Shown: positions 8,369 to 14,850 of the stretch, piece after piece
Layout of the letters: the number at the start of each line of letters is the position of its first letter
Numbering within the stretch: the stretch's first letter is position 1
Source of the DNA: Deltaproteobacteria bacterium
GTDB lineage: Bacteria > Desulfobacterota > Desulfobacteria > Desulfobacterales > SURF-15
DNA: 17,248 bases
Reading direction: 5' to 3'
NCBI GenBank assembly: GCA_024644775.1
Contig: JAHEHB010000052.1
Coordinates: forward strand, 990-18,237
The notes under the pieces: generated by a model
Database searches by the model: none
What the model was told of the DNA's origin: nothing
What the model saw: the letters and a program-made list of their open reading frames with translations, nothing else
Position numbers and translations under genes: made by a program

Positions 8369-8557
8369 CGGTATCCGTCACCCATTCTCCAATACCAAAT
8401 TTGTTTTTAACAATCGCTTTAACCTCAAGGTTTTGTGATTATTACCGATTATATGATCGTAGGGGTGTCGAATCGAATTTTATTCTGGCCTATGAAAAAT
8501 ATCGTCCCACTTATTAACAATAAAACATCTCCAATCCAATACAAACAGGGCGCATGA
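8369..8557. promoter_or_regulatory. Upstream region of motA, possible promoter
   Basis: This 189-base gap separates the methyltransferase from the stator genes and is the only sizeable break in the plus-strand series after 3145, so a promoter for motA-motB-pilZ is expected here. A -10-like TATGAT (5 of 6 matches) occurs at 8452-8457, but no good -35 box lies at the right distance. I see no sigma54 or sigma28 consensus and no T-tailed hairpin. Confidence 0.25.
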
Positions 8558-9328
8558 ATGGATTTTGCATCATTTATCGGTATTCTCTCCGGAGTCGGTC
8601 TCATTGTCAGCGCGATTATTCTCGGCGGAGACGTCCATAACTTCATCAATATCCCTGGATTAATGATTGTCTTTGGCGGTACCACAGCCACGACCCTGTT
8701 AACATTTCAGTTTGAAGATGTAATAAACGCCTTTCGTGCCGCCTATTTTGTATTTACTCAAGAAAAAGAAGATCCCAATCATATGGTTGCAACGATGATA
8801 CGGCTTTGCCACATCAGTCGGAAATCGGGAATTCTCGAACTCGGTGAGATTAAAACCAAATCTCGATTTCTCAAAAAAGCCTGCGATCTGATCGCTGACG
8901 GTTCTTCCGAAGAAGTGATCCGTCAATCCTTGAGGACCGAGATCGAATCTTTGAAAATGAGACACACGATCGTACAGGATGTCTTCAGAAAAATGGGAGT
9001 CTATTCACCTGCATTTGGAATGCTCGGCACCCTGATCGGTCTCATTCAGATGTTAAGCAAGTTACACGATCCCGCAACCATCGGACCCGCCATGGCTGTG
9101 GCGCTGCTAACCACATTCTATGGGTCATTGCTGTCAACCATGTTTTTTCTTCCCATTGCAGGAAAACTGAGAGCAAGAACCATGATACAGGTAATTAATC
9201 TTGAAATCATGTTTGAAGGGGCGATCTCGATCCTTGAAGTTAACAATCCGATAATCGTCTATGAAAAACTTTCATCATACATACCGGCACGGCTTCGAAA
9301 ACCGTTGACTGCCATGAGGACAGCGTAA
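8558..9328 (+). CDS. motA: Flagellar motor stator protein MotA (PomA/MotP-like)
   Basis: MotA surrounds MotB in the inner membrane stator and turns ion flow into torque on the flagellar rotor. The 256-residue length and four-span plan (about 5-23, 32-50, 148-168 and 180-202), with a cytoplasmic loop between spans 2 and 3, match the family. The functional prolines are present: Pro151 (YSPAFGMLGTLIG) and Pro199 (FFLPIAGKL). Thr158 and Thr186 fall exactly where sodium-driven PomA has the threonines lining its ion path, while proton-driven MotA usually has alanine-type residues. Sodium drive is therefore the better guess. The cytoplasmic loop has charged residues (RKSGILELGEIK) at the rotor-contact region. 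The start is ATG at 8558 with a weak CAGGG upstream. MotB starts 2 bases after the stop. Confidence 0.94.
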   Translation: MDFASFIGILSGVGLIVSAIILGGDVHNFINIPGLMIVFGGTTATTLLTFQFEDVINAFRAAYFVFTQEKEDPNHMVATMIRLCHISRKSGILELGEIKTKSRFLKKACDLIADGSSEEVIRQSLRTEIESLKMRHTIVQDVFRKMGVYSPAFGMLGTLIGLIQMLSKLHDPATIGPAMAVALLTTFYGSLLSTMFFLPIAGKLRARTMIQVINLEIMFEGAISILEVNNPIIVYEKLSSYIPARLRKPLTAMRTA

Positions 9329-9329
9329 C

Positions 9330-10061
9330 GTGACACATAGCGGAATTTCAATCGATATCGATTCGGAAAAATCGGATGCTACCGACTGGATCGTCACATT
9401 TGCTGATCTGATGACCCTTCTGCTCGTCTTTTTTGTGCTGCTTTATACCATGTCATCGCTTAACATGGAAAAATTTAAACGAGCCATCAAATCCATCCAG
9501 ATAAACCTTGGTGAAACCAACCCAAAGGTGGGGTTGCTGGAATTAGTGAATATGCCGGAAACAGCAAACAGTAGCTTTGTTATCGAGAATCTCACCGGAT
9601 TGAAAACAAGAGAGCAGGAAGTGATGAAAACCATCAATGAATTTATTGATGGTACAAAACAAAGCGAAAACATCAGGGTAAATTCAATGGCAGGAGCGAT
9701 TATTGTCCAGATTCGAGGAAAGATGCTCTTTAATTCGGGTTCTTCAGAATTAAACGGGGCGGCAGCTCCGGTTCTGGGCGAGATTATTGATATTATTCAA
9801 ATCTATCCCGAATACAATGTTAATATCAAGGGTCACACCGATGATATGCCAATATCGACTTCACAATACCCGTCTAATTGGGAATTGTCGGCGGTGCGTG
9901 CAACTTCGGTCTTAAAACATCTGATATCAAGTGGTGTGGATCCCCTTCGATTAACAGCGACCGGTTACGCCGATTTGTTTCCCATCGTACCCAATAACAC
10001 TCCGGAAAACAGAGCACGAAACAGGAGAGTTGAATTTGTTCTTGAGAAAAAAACAGAGTAG
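9330..10061 (+). CDS. motB: Flagellar motor stator protein MotB (OmpA-like peptidoglycan-binding)
   Basis: MotB anchors the stator to peptidoglycan and carries the ion-binding aspartate. In this 243-residue protein the single membrane span (about 20-41) contains FADLMTLLLVFFVLL with Asp26 at the conserved ion-binding position. The FADLM form is like sodium-type PomB/MotS. A plug/linker region follows, then an OmpA-like domain from about 125 to 240 with GHTDD (168-172), NWELSAVRA (183-191) and RNRRVEF (230-236). The start is GTG at 9330, because no in-frame ATG exists before the membrane span and GAGG lies about 10 bases upstream, inside the motA end. The 1-base gap to motA indicates coupled translation. 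The pilZ gene begins within the last 30 bases. Confidence 0.95.
   Translation: MTHSGISIDIDSEKSDATDWIVTFADLMTLLLVFFVLLYTMSSLNMEKFKRAIKSIQINLGETNPKVGLLELVNMPETANSSFVIENLTGLKTREQEVMKTINEFIDGTKQSENIRVNSMAGAIIVQIRGKMLFNSGSSELNGAAAPVLGEIIDIIQIYPEYNVNIKGHTDDMPISTSQYPSNWELSAVRATSVLKHLISSGVDPLRLTATGYADLFPIVPNNTPENRARNRRVEFVLEKKTE
10023..10027 (+). promoter_or_regulatory. Shine-Dalgarno deciding the PilZ gene start
   Basis: AGGAG inside the motB 3' end lies 8 bases before the TTG at 10036 but only 2 bases before the TTG at 10030. Standard spacing favours 10036. Confidence 0.6.
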
Positions 10062-10467
10062 CAACAATTCTGAATTATTTCGTTATGAATCCAAAGATCG
10101 ACGAAAATTTTTTCGGATTCGCCCCGCAGAAAACGCCCCGGTTCAGTTTAGGGTCGGTGAAAAAAAGCTTCCGGTTCGCGACATCGGTGCTGCCGGATTG
10201 TCTTTCAAAAACAATACGTTCAAACGTGGAGCGATCTTTACCGCAACGATTGAACTGCCGGACCTCAGCTCCCGTATTGAAGCAGATTTGTTGGTTGTTA
10301 CAATCGACACCAACGGATTTTGTCACTGCACATTTAAGGAAATCACCAAAGAGGCCATCGAAAGCGTCCACCAATATGTGCTACAGAGGCAAAAAGAAAT
10401 TCTGCAGCAAAGAAAAAGAGAAAAACAACGCACTTCCCTTTCCCGTCACTGCGTAAAAACCTCTTGA
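10036..10467 (+). CDS. PilZ domain protein, probable c-di-GMP receptor
   Basis: The product is about 143 residues: a stand-alone PilZ domain with a charged helical tail (about 105-135, rich in Gln, Lys and Arg). The c-di-GMP motif RxxxR is present in DRRKFFRIRP. The second motif, usually [DN]xSxxG, reads DIGAAGLSF, so the serine is glycine, a variation that may weaken or preserve binding. It starts inside motB, overlapping by 26 bases with an alternative TTG start, which implies a fixed ratio to the stator proteins. By analogy with YcgR-type proteins it may slow or tune the motor when c-di-GMP is high, but unlike YcgR it lacks a YcgR N-terminal domain. No regulatory element of its own is visible. 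Confidence 0.85.
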   Translation: MFLRKKQSSNNSELFRYESKDRRKFFRIRPAENAPVQFRVGEKKLPVRDIGAAGLSFKNNTFKRGAIFTATIELPDLSSRIEADLLVVTIDTNGFCHCTFKEITKEAIESVHQYVLQRQKEILQQRKREKQRTSLSRHCVKTS

Positions 10468-10517
10468 CGAATCTTATAGCCGGGCTGTAATTGAAATTTC
10501 TAAACAACTGCAACAAT

Positions 10518-10521
10518 GGAG
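10518..10521 (+). promoter_or_regulatory. Shine-Dalgarno deciding the CoA-transferase start
   Basis: GGAG here is 6 bases before the ATG at 10528. It overlaps an earlier in-frame ATG at 10516, which has no Shine-Dalgarno of its own, so 10528 is the preferred start. Confidence 0.6.
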
Positions 10522-10527
10522 AAACAT

Positions 10528-11398
10528 ATGCACGGTGCCCTTGCGAACTGCCTGGTATTGGATCTTTCACGATTTCTTCCCGGATCTTACTGCTCCATGA
10601 CGCTTGGAGATCACGGAGCTCGGGTCATTGCCATTGAACACAAACGATTCGAAAAAGATTACATGTCCGTTACGCGAAGTGTTAATCGGAATAAGGAGCA
10701 CATGACGCTGAACCTTAAAACCGAAAAGGGAAAAGAGATTTTTTTTACCTTGGCAAAAAAAGCAGACGTCATTTTGGAAGGTTTTCGGCCGGGTGTTGTG
10801 AATCGGTTAGGGGTTGGATATGATGGGGTTCGAAAAGTGAATCCAAACATTATCTACTGCTCCATCACCGGTTACGGACAGGAAAGCCCCCTAAAAAACA
10901 TGGTCGGACACGATATTAATTACCTGGGCCACAGCGGTATGTTGTCGATCAATTGTTCAGATGAGGGCATCCCCTGTGTGCCGGGCGTTCAATTGGCCGA
11001 CATTGGCGGTGGTTTACATGCCGCCATCGGCATCATGCTGGCCCTTTATGCAAGAGAAAAAACCGGCAAGGGACAATATATCGATATTTCCATGACCGAT
11101 GGCCTCGTGGCAATGCTCCCCATGGCGGCCGGCATGCTCTGGCGGCAGGGAACATCATTATCCAGAGGGGCGGCACTTTTATACCAAAAATATGATGATA
11201 CAAAGGGATCGAGCCGATGAGGTACCCGAAAATCAGACACCCGAAAATTATCTCGGCGTTCCGGTTAAACTTTCCATAAATCCGGGCACGATACGAGCAC
11301 CATCGCCGGAATTCGGTGCAAACACCCGGGTTATTCTCCTGGAGCTTGGTTACTCAAATGAGGATATCACTCAATTTGAATTGGAAGAGGTTATCTGA
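10528..11398 (+). pseudogene. Family III CoA-transferase / alpha-methylacyl-CoA racemase-like, internally deleted and frameshifted
   Basis: Intact relatives are about 360-400 residues and move CoA between acids or racemise 2-methylacyl-CoA. The N-terminal part here is well preserved: LDLSRFLPGSYCSMTLGDHGA, NRNKEHMTLNLK, LEGFRPGVVNRLG and GHDINYLGHSGML. Counting from the ATG at 10516, His132 and Asp162 (QLADIGGG) are 30 residues apart, as His126 and Asp156 are in the M. tuberculosis racemase MCR. The frame then hits TGA at 11218-11220, just after LLYQKYDDTKG, where intact proteins continue with 'DGKY'-type sequence. The family C-terminus (YLGVPVKLSINPGTIRAP...LLELGY) resumes in the +1 frame and ends at the TGA at 11396-11398. 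About 80-100 residues are missing, including the region of the third catalytic residue (Glu241 in MCR). The stop still overlaps the next ATG, as expected of an operon gene. An assembly error is possible. Confidence 0.85.
11224..11248 (+). repeat. Short direct repeat at the deletion scar
   Basis: The 10 bases ACCCGAAAAT occur at 11224-11233 and again at 11239-11248, a 15-base period. They lie just downstream of the premature stop in the CoA-transferase remnant, giving PENQTPEN in the shifted frame. They could reflect slippage or repair at the breakpoint, or they may be ordinary coding sequence. Confidence 0.5.
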
Positions 11399-12666
11399 TG
11401 TCGCAATCATGCCGTGATCAACTCAGAATCTGTCTCCTCAGCTATAGAGGCAATCCACACTGCGGTGGCCAGGGGGTCTATATACAGCATTTGTCCAAAG
11501 CTTTGACAGAATTAGGACATCGGGTGGCAGTCGTTTCCGGGCCACCCTATCCAACTTTGGACCCAACTTTCGAAAAGGATATCGCACTTTTTAAGCTTCC
11601 TTCGTTAGACCTGTACAACCCGGATAGTCTTTTCCGAATGCCGACACTCCGGGAACTTTCAAATCCGATCAACCTCATTGAATGGTTGAGTGTTTCAACC
11701 ATGGGGTTCCCTGAGCCGCTGACATTTGGGTTCAGAGCCAAAAGGTTCTTTGACAGCACCTATCATCAATACGACATTATCCATGACAACCAAAGCCTTT
11801 CCTACAGCATTCGAACCATCGGGAAAACGATCCCTACGATTGCAACGATCCACCACCCCATCACCATCGATCGAGATCTGGCGGTTAAATCGACAGACTC
11901 ATTTTGGCAAAAGCTGCAGCAGCTTCGATGGTACTCCTTTATCGGTATGCAAAAGCGTGTTTCCAAGACACTCTCGCACATTATAACGGTATCAAAGCGT
12001 GCCCGGGACGATATCTGCCGGGAGTTTGACGTACCCAAAGAGAAATTCAGAATCGTGCCAAACGGGATCGATGTCACACGGTTTCACCCAAAGCCGGGAA
12101 TAAAACGAAAAACCGATCAGGTCATTGTAACAAATAGCGCAGATACACCGTTAAAGGGGTTGAAGTATCTTTTGGAGGCCGTCGCCAAAGTATCGGGGCG
12201 GAGGAAAATTAAATTAACCGTTGTCGGAAAACCCCAGAAAAACGGTTATGTTTCGAAAATGGTACAAGCGCTCGGGCTGGGGAATCGTATTTATTTTACC
12301 GGCCGAATCAGCAGCACGGAACTTGTTAAATTGTACTCGCAGGCCACCATTGCGGTAGTCCCTTCAATGTACGAGGGCTTTGGATTTCCGGCTGGGGAGG
12401 CCATGGCATGTGCAACCCCGGTCATCAGCACGACAGCCGGCGCTCTGCCGGAATTAATCGGCAACGCGGGTCTCCTGGTTCCCCCGGCCGATGCGGATGC
12501 GCTTGCGCGTTCAATAGCCGACCTTTTGGATCATCCTGAAAAAGCGGCTGAGATGGGTCAAACGGGCTTTAGACGAATTCAAAAACAATTTACATGGGAA
12601 AAAGCGGCACAAAAAACGACTGAAGTATACCAAGAATCCATTTGTGATTACCATCGACTTCGATAA
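11398..12666 (+). CDS. Glycosyltransferase family 4 protein
   Basis: This 422-residue GT-B enzyme would transfer a sugar from a nucleotide-sugar donor in the cytoplasm. The N-terminal acceptor domain starts with LRICLLSYRGNPHCGGQGVYIQ, containing the typical GG(x)GVY loop. A linker includes HIITVSKRARDDICREF, and the C-terminal donor domain holds PNGID (221-225) and the EX7E motif (Glu326 and Glu334 in EGFGFPAGE), followed by the ATPVISTTAGALPELIG block. The ATG at 11398 overlaps the TGA of the pseudogene and has a good GAGG at 11387-11390, so it should still be translated despite the damage upstream. The last 23 bases overlap the methyltransferase gene. Donor and acceptor cannot be told, but a surface polysaccharide, glycolipid or glycosylated metabolite is plausible. 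Confidence 0.93.
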   Translation: MSQSCRDQLRICLLSYRGNPHCGGQGVYIQHLSKALTELGHRVAVVSGPPYPTLDPTFEKDIALFKLPSLDLYNPDSLFRMPTLRELSNPINLIEWLSVSTMGFPEPLTFGFRAKRFFDSTYHQYDIIHDNQSLSYSIRTIGKTIPTIATIHHPITIDRDLAVKSTDSFWQKLQQLRWYSFIGMQKRVSKTLSHIITVSKRARDDICREFDVPKEKFRIVPNGIDVTRFHPKPGIKRKTDQVIVTNSADTPLKGLKYLLEAVAKVSGRRKIKLTVVGKPQKNGYVSKMVQALGLGNRIYFTGRISSTELVKLYSQATIAVVPSMYEGFGFPAGEAMACATPVISTTAGALPELIGNAGLLVPPADADALARSIADLLDHPEKAAEMGQTGFRRIQKQFTWEKAAQKTTEVYQESICDYHRLR

Positions 12667-13354
12667 ACTCCCCATCAAACCGGGCAGTCGGATACTTGAT
12701 ATCGGATGCGGCCATGGTCGGCATACCGGTGCGGCCGTCCGTTTTAAAGATGTTGTTGCCATGGGAACAGACATAGAATTTGACTGTGTCGTTGAAACCA
12801 GAAACAAATTAAAATTTCATGAAAAACTTGAGGAAGTTCAAGGCCGTTGGGCGCTATCTGTTTCTGATATTGAGTGCTTACCTTTCCGCAATCAATATTT
12901 TGATGTTATCATATGCGCTGAGGTTCTTGAACATATTCGCGATCACGGCAACGCATTAGGGGAGCTTAGACGGGTGTTGAAACCGGGAAAAACGCTGGCA
13001 ATCAGCGTTCCAAGATATATTCCGGAGCGAATTTGCTGGGTGCTTTCCCGAGAATACCGCACATCGAACACGGGGCACGTTCGGATCTATACCAAAAAAG
13101 CGATAGTGGAGATTCTGGAACAAAGCGGTTTCAATTTATTCAGGTGTCATTATGCGCACAGTCTGCATACCCCCTACTGGTGGCTTAGGTGCGTGATGAC
13201 ACCTTCCAATGAAAATTCGATGCCAGTGGCCCTGTATCATCGTTTTTTGTCGTGGGATATCATGCAACAACCTTGGATCACTCGATTTACTGAGAATTTA
13301 CTGAATCCAATCCTGGGAAAAAGTATGGTTCTATATTTCAGAAAAGACCGATGA
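12644..13354 (+). CDS. Class I SAM-dependent methyltransferase (Methyltransf_11-like)
   Basis: The 236-residue protein has a complete Rossmann core: motif I RILDIGCGHGRHT (about 17-28), an acidic residue after beta-2 (GTDIE), SDIECLPF (74-81), FDVIICAEVLEHI (86-98) and ELRRVLKPGKTLAISVP (107-123). The C-terminal third, with aromatic patches (TPYWWLR), probably forms the substrate-binding cover. It starts with GTG at 12644, inside the glycosyltransferase end, because the next in-frame ATG comes only after motif I. No good Shine-Dalgarno is visible, which suggests translational coupling. The pairing with the glycosyltransferase suggests methylation of the same product, for example a sugar hydroxyl, but this is inference. 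The gene ends 5 bases from the convergent transporter gene. Confidence 0.9.
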   Translation: MITIDFDKLPIKPGSRILDIGCGHGRHTGAAVRFKDVVAMGTDIEFDCVVETRNKLKFHEKLEEVQGRWALSVSDIECLPFRNQYFDVIICAEVLEHIRDHGNALGELRRVLKPGKTLAISVPRYIPERICWVLSREYRTSNTGHVRIYTKKAIVEILEQSGFNLFRCHYAHSLHTPYWWLRCVMTPSNENSMPVALYHRFLSWDIMQQPWITRFTENLLNPILGKSMVLYFRKDR

Positions 13355-13359
13355 TGAAT

Positions 13360-14778
13360 TTACTTCGTTAGAACCAATGATTCACCCAATACAGACCAAT
13401 AGGGTAGCGCAATCACCAATACAACCAAACCGGCAACCAGGGTCATCAGAAGACCAAATCGAAAAATCTCGGGAGCACTCAGGTAACCGCGTTCGTACAC
13501 GACCAGGGATGAGGCACTCTGAGCAGGATAGTAAAGGACCGCATCCCCTGCCATCATTACAACCAGTCCACAAAGAACAGGATTCACCCCTGTGGAATTT
13601 CCAATAGACATGGCAATCGGTATGGTGATGGCTAAAAAGCCGGTAATGTTGGGAATCAATAATCGAACAGGGGCTGCGCATATGAGCAACACAATGACAA
13701 CCGACACCGGTTGTTTTACCAGGGTTGGGACATAGGTTACGATTGTATCTGCGATCCACGCTCCGGCACCGGTTTTAATCAACGCATTGGCCAATGACAA
13801 GGAAGTGGCCAGCACAAAAAAATTTGACCACCCGAAGCTTTTTTCAAATTCTTTCCATTTGAGCACCCCAATACCGGGTGCTAATAGACATACCCAAGCA
13901 AAAAGCGCTGGTAGTGCCGGATGCAGGTGATGAATCGCATCGGTTAACCAGAGCGCCGAAGCGCCCAGTGTAATGATGGCTGTTCGGATTTCAATGGCGG
14001 ACAGGGGAGAACGCGCTGCATCTGACAATTCTGGTAACTTTCCAGAAAACCCCGAACGGTAATTATTATATATGATACCTGCCCCGACCATAAGCAGCAC
14101 GAAATAGGGAACGCACATCAACACAAACCACCGGGTCCAACCCATACCGCCGACCAGCGCAGCAGAGAGCACCGGTGTGATGCCACCGGTCAACAGCATT
14201 GTAGAGGCGAGTCGATTGATTGAGTTTAAGGCCATCATGATGGCTTTAGAAAGCGGGGAATCTTGTGGAACCCGGCTTAACGCCAGTGCCTGCTCATACA
14301 CGTGGATGAGGATGCCCGATCGGGTGGTGGCTGAAGGCAGTATGAGGGTTAGCAAAGGAAATGATGCGACCAGTTGTACATAGAGTTTTCTCGGATTGCC
14401 GTTGCAAGTTTGTAAAAAACGGTGTGCGATGCGCTCTGCCAAACCGCTTTTTAATACGGCGAGTCCGATGGTTAACACACCAATTAAAAAATAGGCGACC
14501 GGCTGAGCAAAACCGTAAAGCGCTTCTTGGAAACCGGACACACTTTTTGAAATAACCAGCAAGATGATGACGATCATGCCGGTTACGCCCATGGGCAAAA
14601 CTTCTGTGCTCCAAAATCCGATTGATAGAATCGCGATGCTCAAAACCCGTTGACCGGCCGGCGTAAGCCCTTGGGGGGTTGGCAGAGCAGTGACAATTAC
14701 GCAAAGTGCCACAAGAATAATACAGATGAGAAAAGAACCTTTTCCGGTGGTTTTGGAAGCTGAGCGGTTATCTTTCAT
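13360..14778 (-). CDS. SLC13/DASS-like anion permease
   Basis: This 472-residue membrane protein has about eleven to twelve hydrophobic segments, the length and inverted-repeat layout of divalent anion:sodium symporters. Features include FWSTEVLPMGVTGM (55-68), a common DASS signature. The two substrate/sodium hairpins, normally SNT, read PSATT (148-152) and PNITG (376-380), and GDAVLYYPAQSASSLVVYERG (411-431) is the C-terminal equivalent of the family block. Substrates in the family include dicarboxylates, citrate and sulfate; the altered SNT motifs prevent a specific call. The ATG at 14778 has GGAG only one base upstream, an unusually tight spacing with no alternative start nearby. It lies 72 bases downstream of the kinase-like membrane protein on the same strand and may be co-transcribed with it. 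Confidence 0.85.
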   Translation of the reverse strand: MKDNRSASKTTGKGSFLICIILVALCVIVTALPTPQGLTPAGQRVLSIAILSIGFWSTEVLPMGVTGMIVIILLVISKSVSGFQEALYGFAQPVAYFLIGVLTIGLAVLKSGLAERIAHRFLQTCNGNPRKLYVQLVASFPLLTLILPSATTRSGILIHVYEQALALSRVPQDSPLSKAIMMALNSINRLASTMLLTGGITPVLSAALVGGMGWTRWFVLMCVPYFVLLMVGAGIIYNNYRSGFSGKLPELSDAARSPLSAIEIRTAIITLGASALWLTDAIHHLHPALPALFAWVCLLAPGIGVLKWKEFEKSFGWSNFFVLATSLSLANALIKTGAGAWIADTIVTYVPTLVKQPVSVVIVLLICAAPVRLLIPNITGFLAITIPIAMSIGNSTGVNPVLCGLVVMMAGDAVLYYPAQSASSLVVYERGYLSAPEIFRFGLLMTLVAGLVVLVIALPYWSVLGESLVLTK

Positions 14779-14850
14779 TCTCCATTGAAACCCAGTCTTT
14801 CGGGCAGGACAGAGGCAGAATACTCTGTCGGGCGATCAATCAAAATCGAA

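Noticed and set aside
8372..8386. Small ACGG/CCGT hairpin after the ftsK-linked methyltransferase
   Set aside because: A 4-base stem with no T-tail is too weak to count as a terminator.
11099..11398. Separate 99-residue gene starting at 11099
   Set aside because: Its first ~35 residues are an out-of-frame reading of the CoA-transferase. Only its C-terminal half is real family sequence, so it is treated as part of the pseudogene.
14809..14828. Inverted repeat ACAGAG / CTCTGT between the kinase-like gene and the permease gene
   Set aside because: The stem is only 6 bases with an 8-base loop and no T-run follows on either strand, so I do not call it a terminator.
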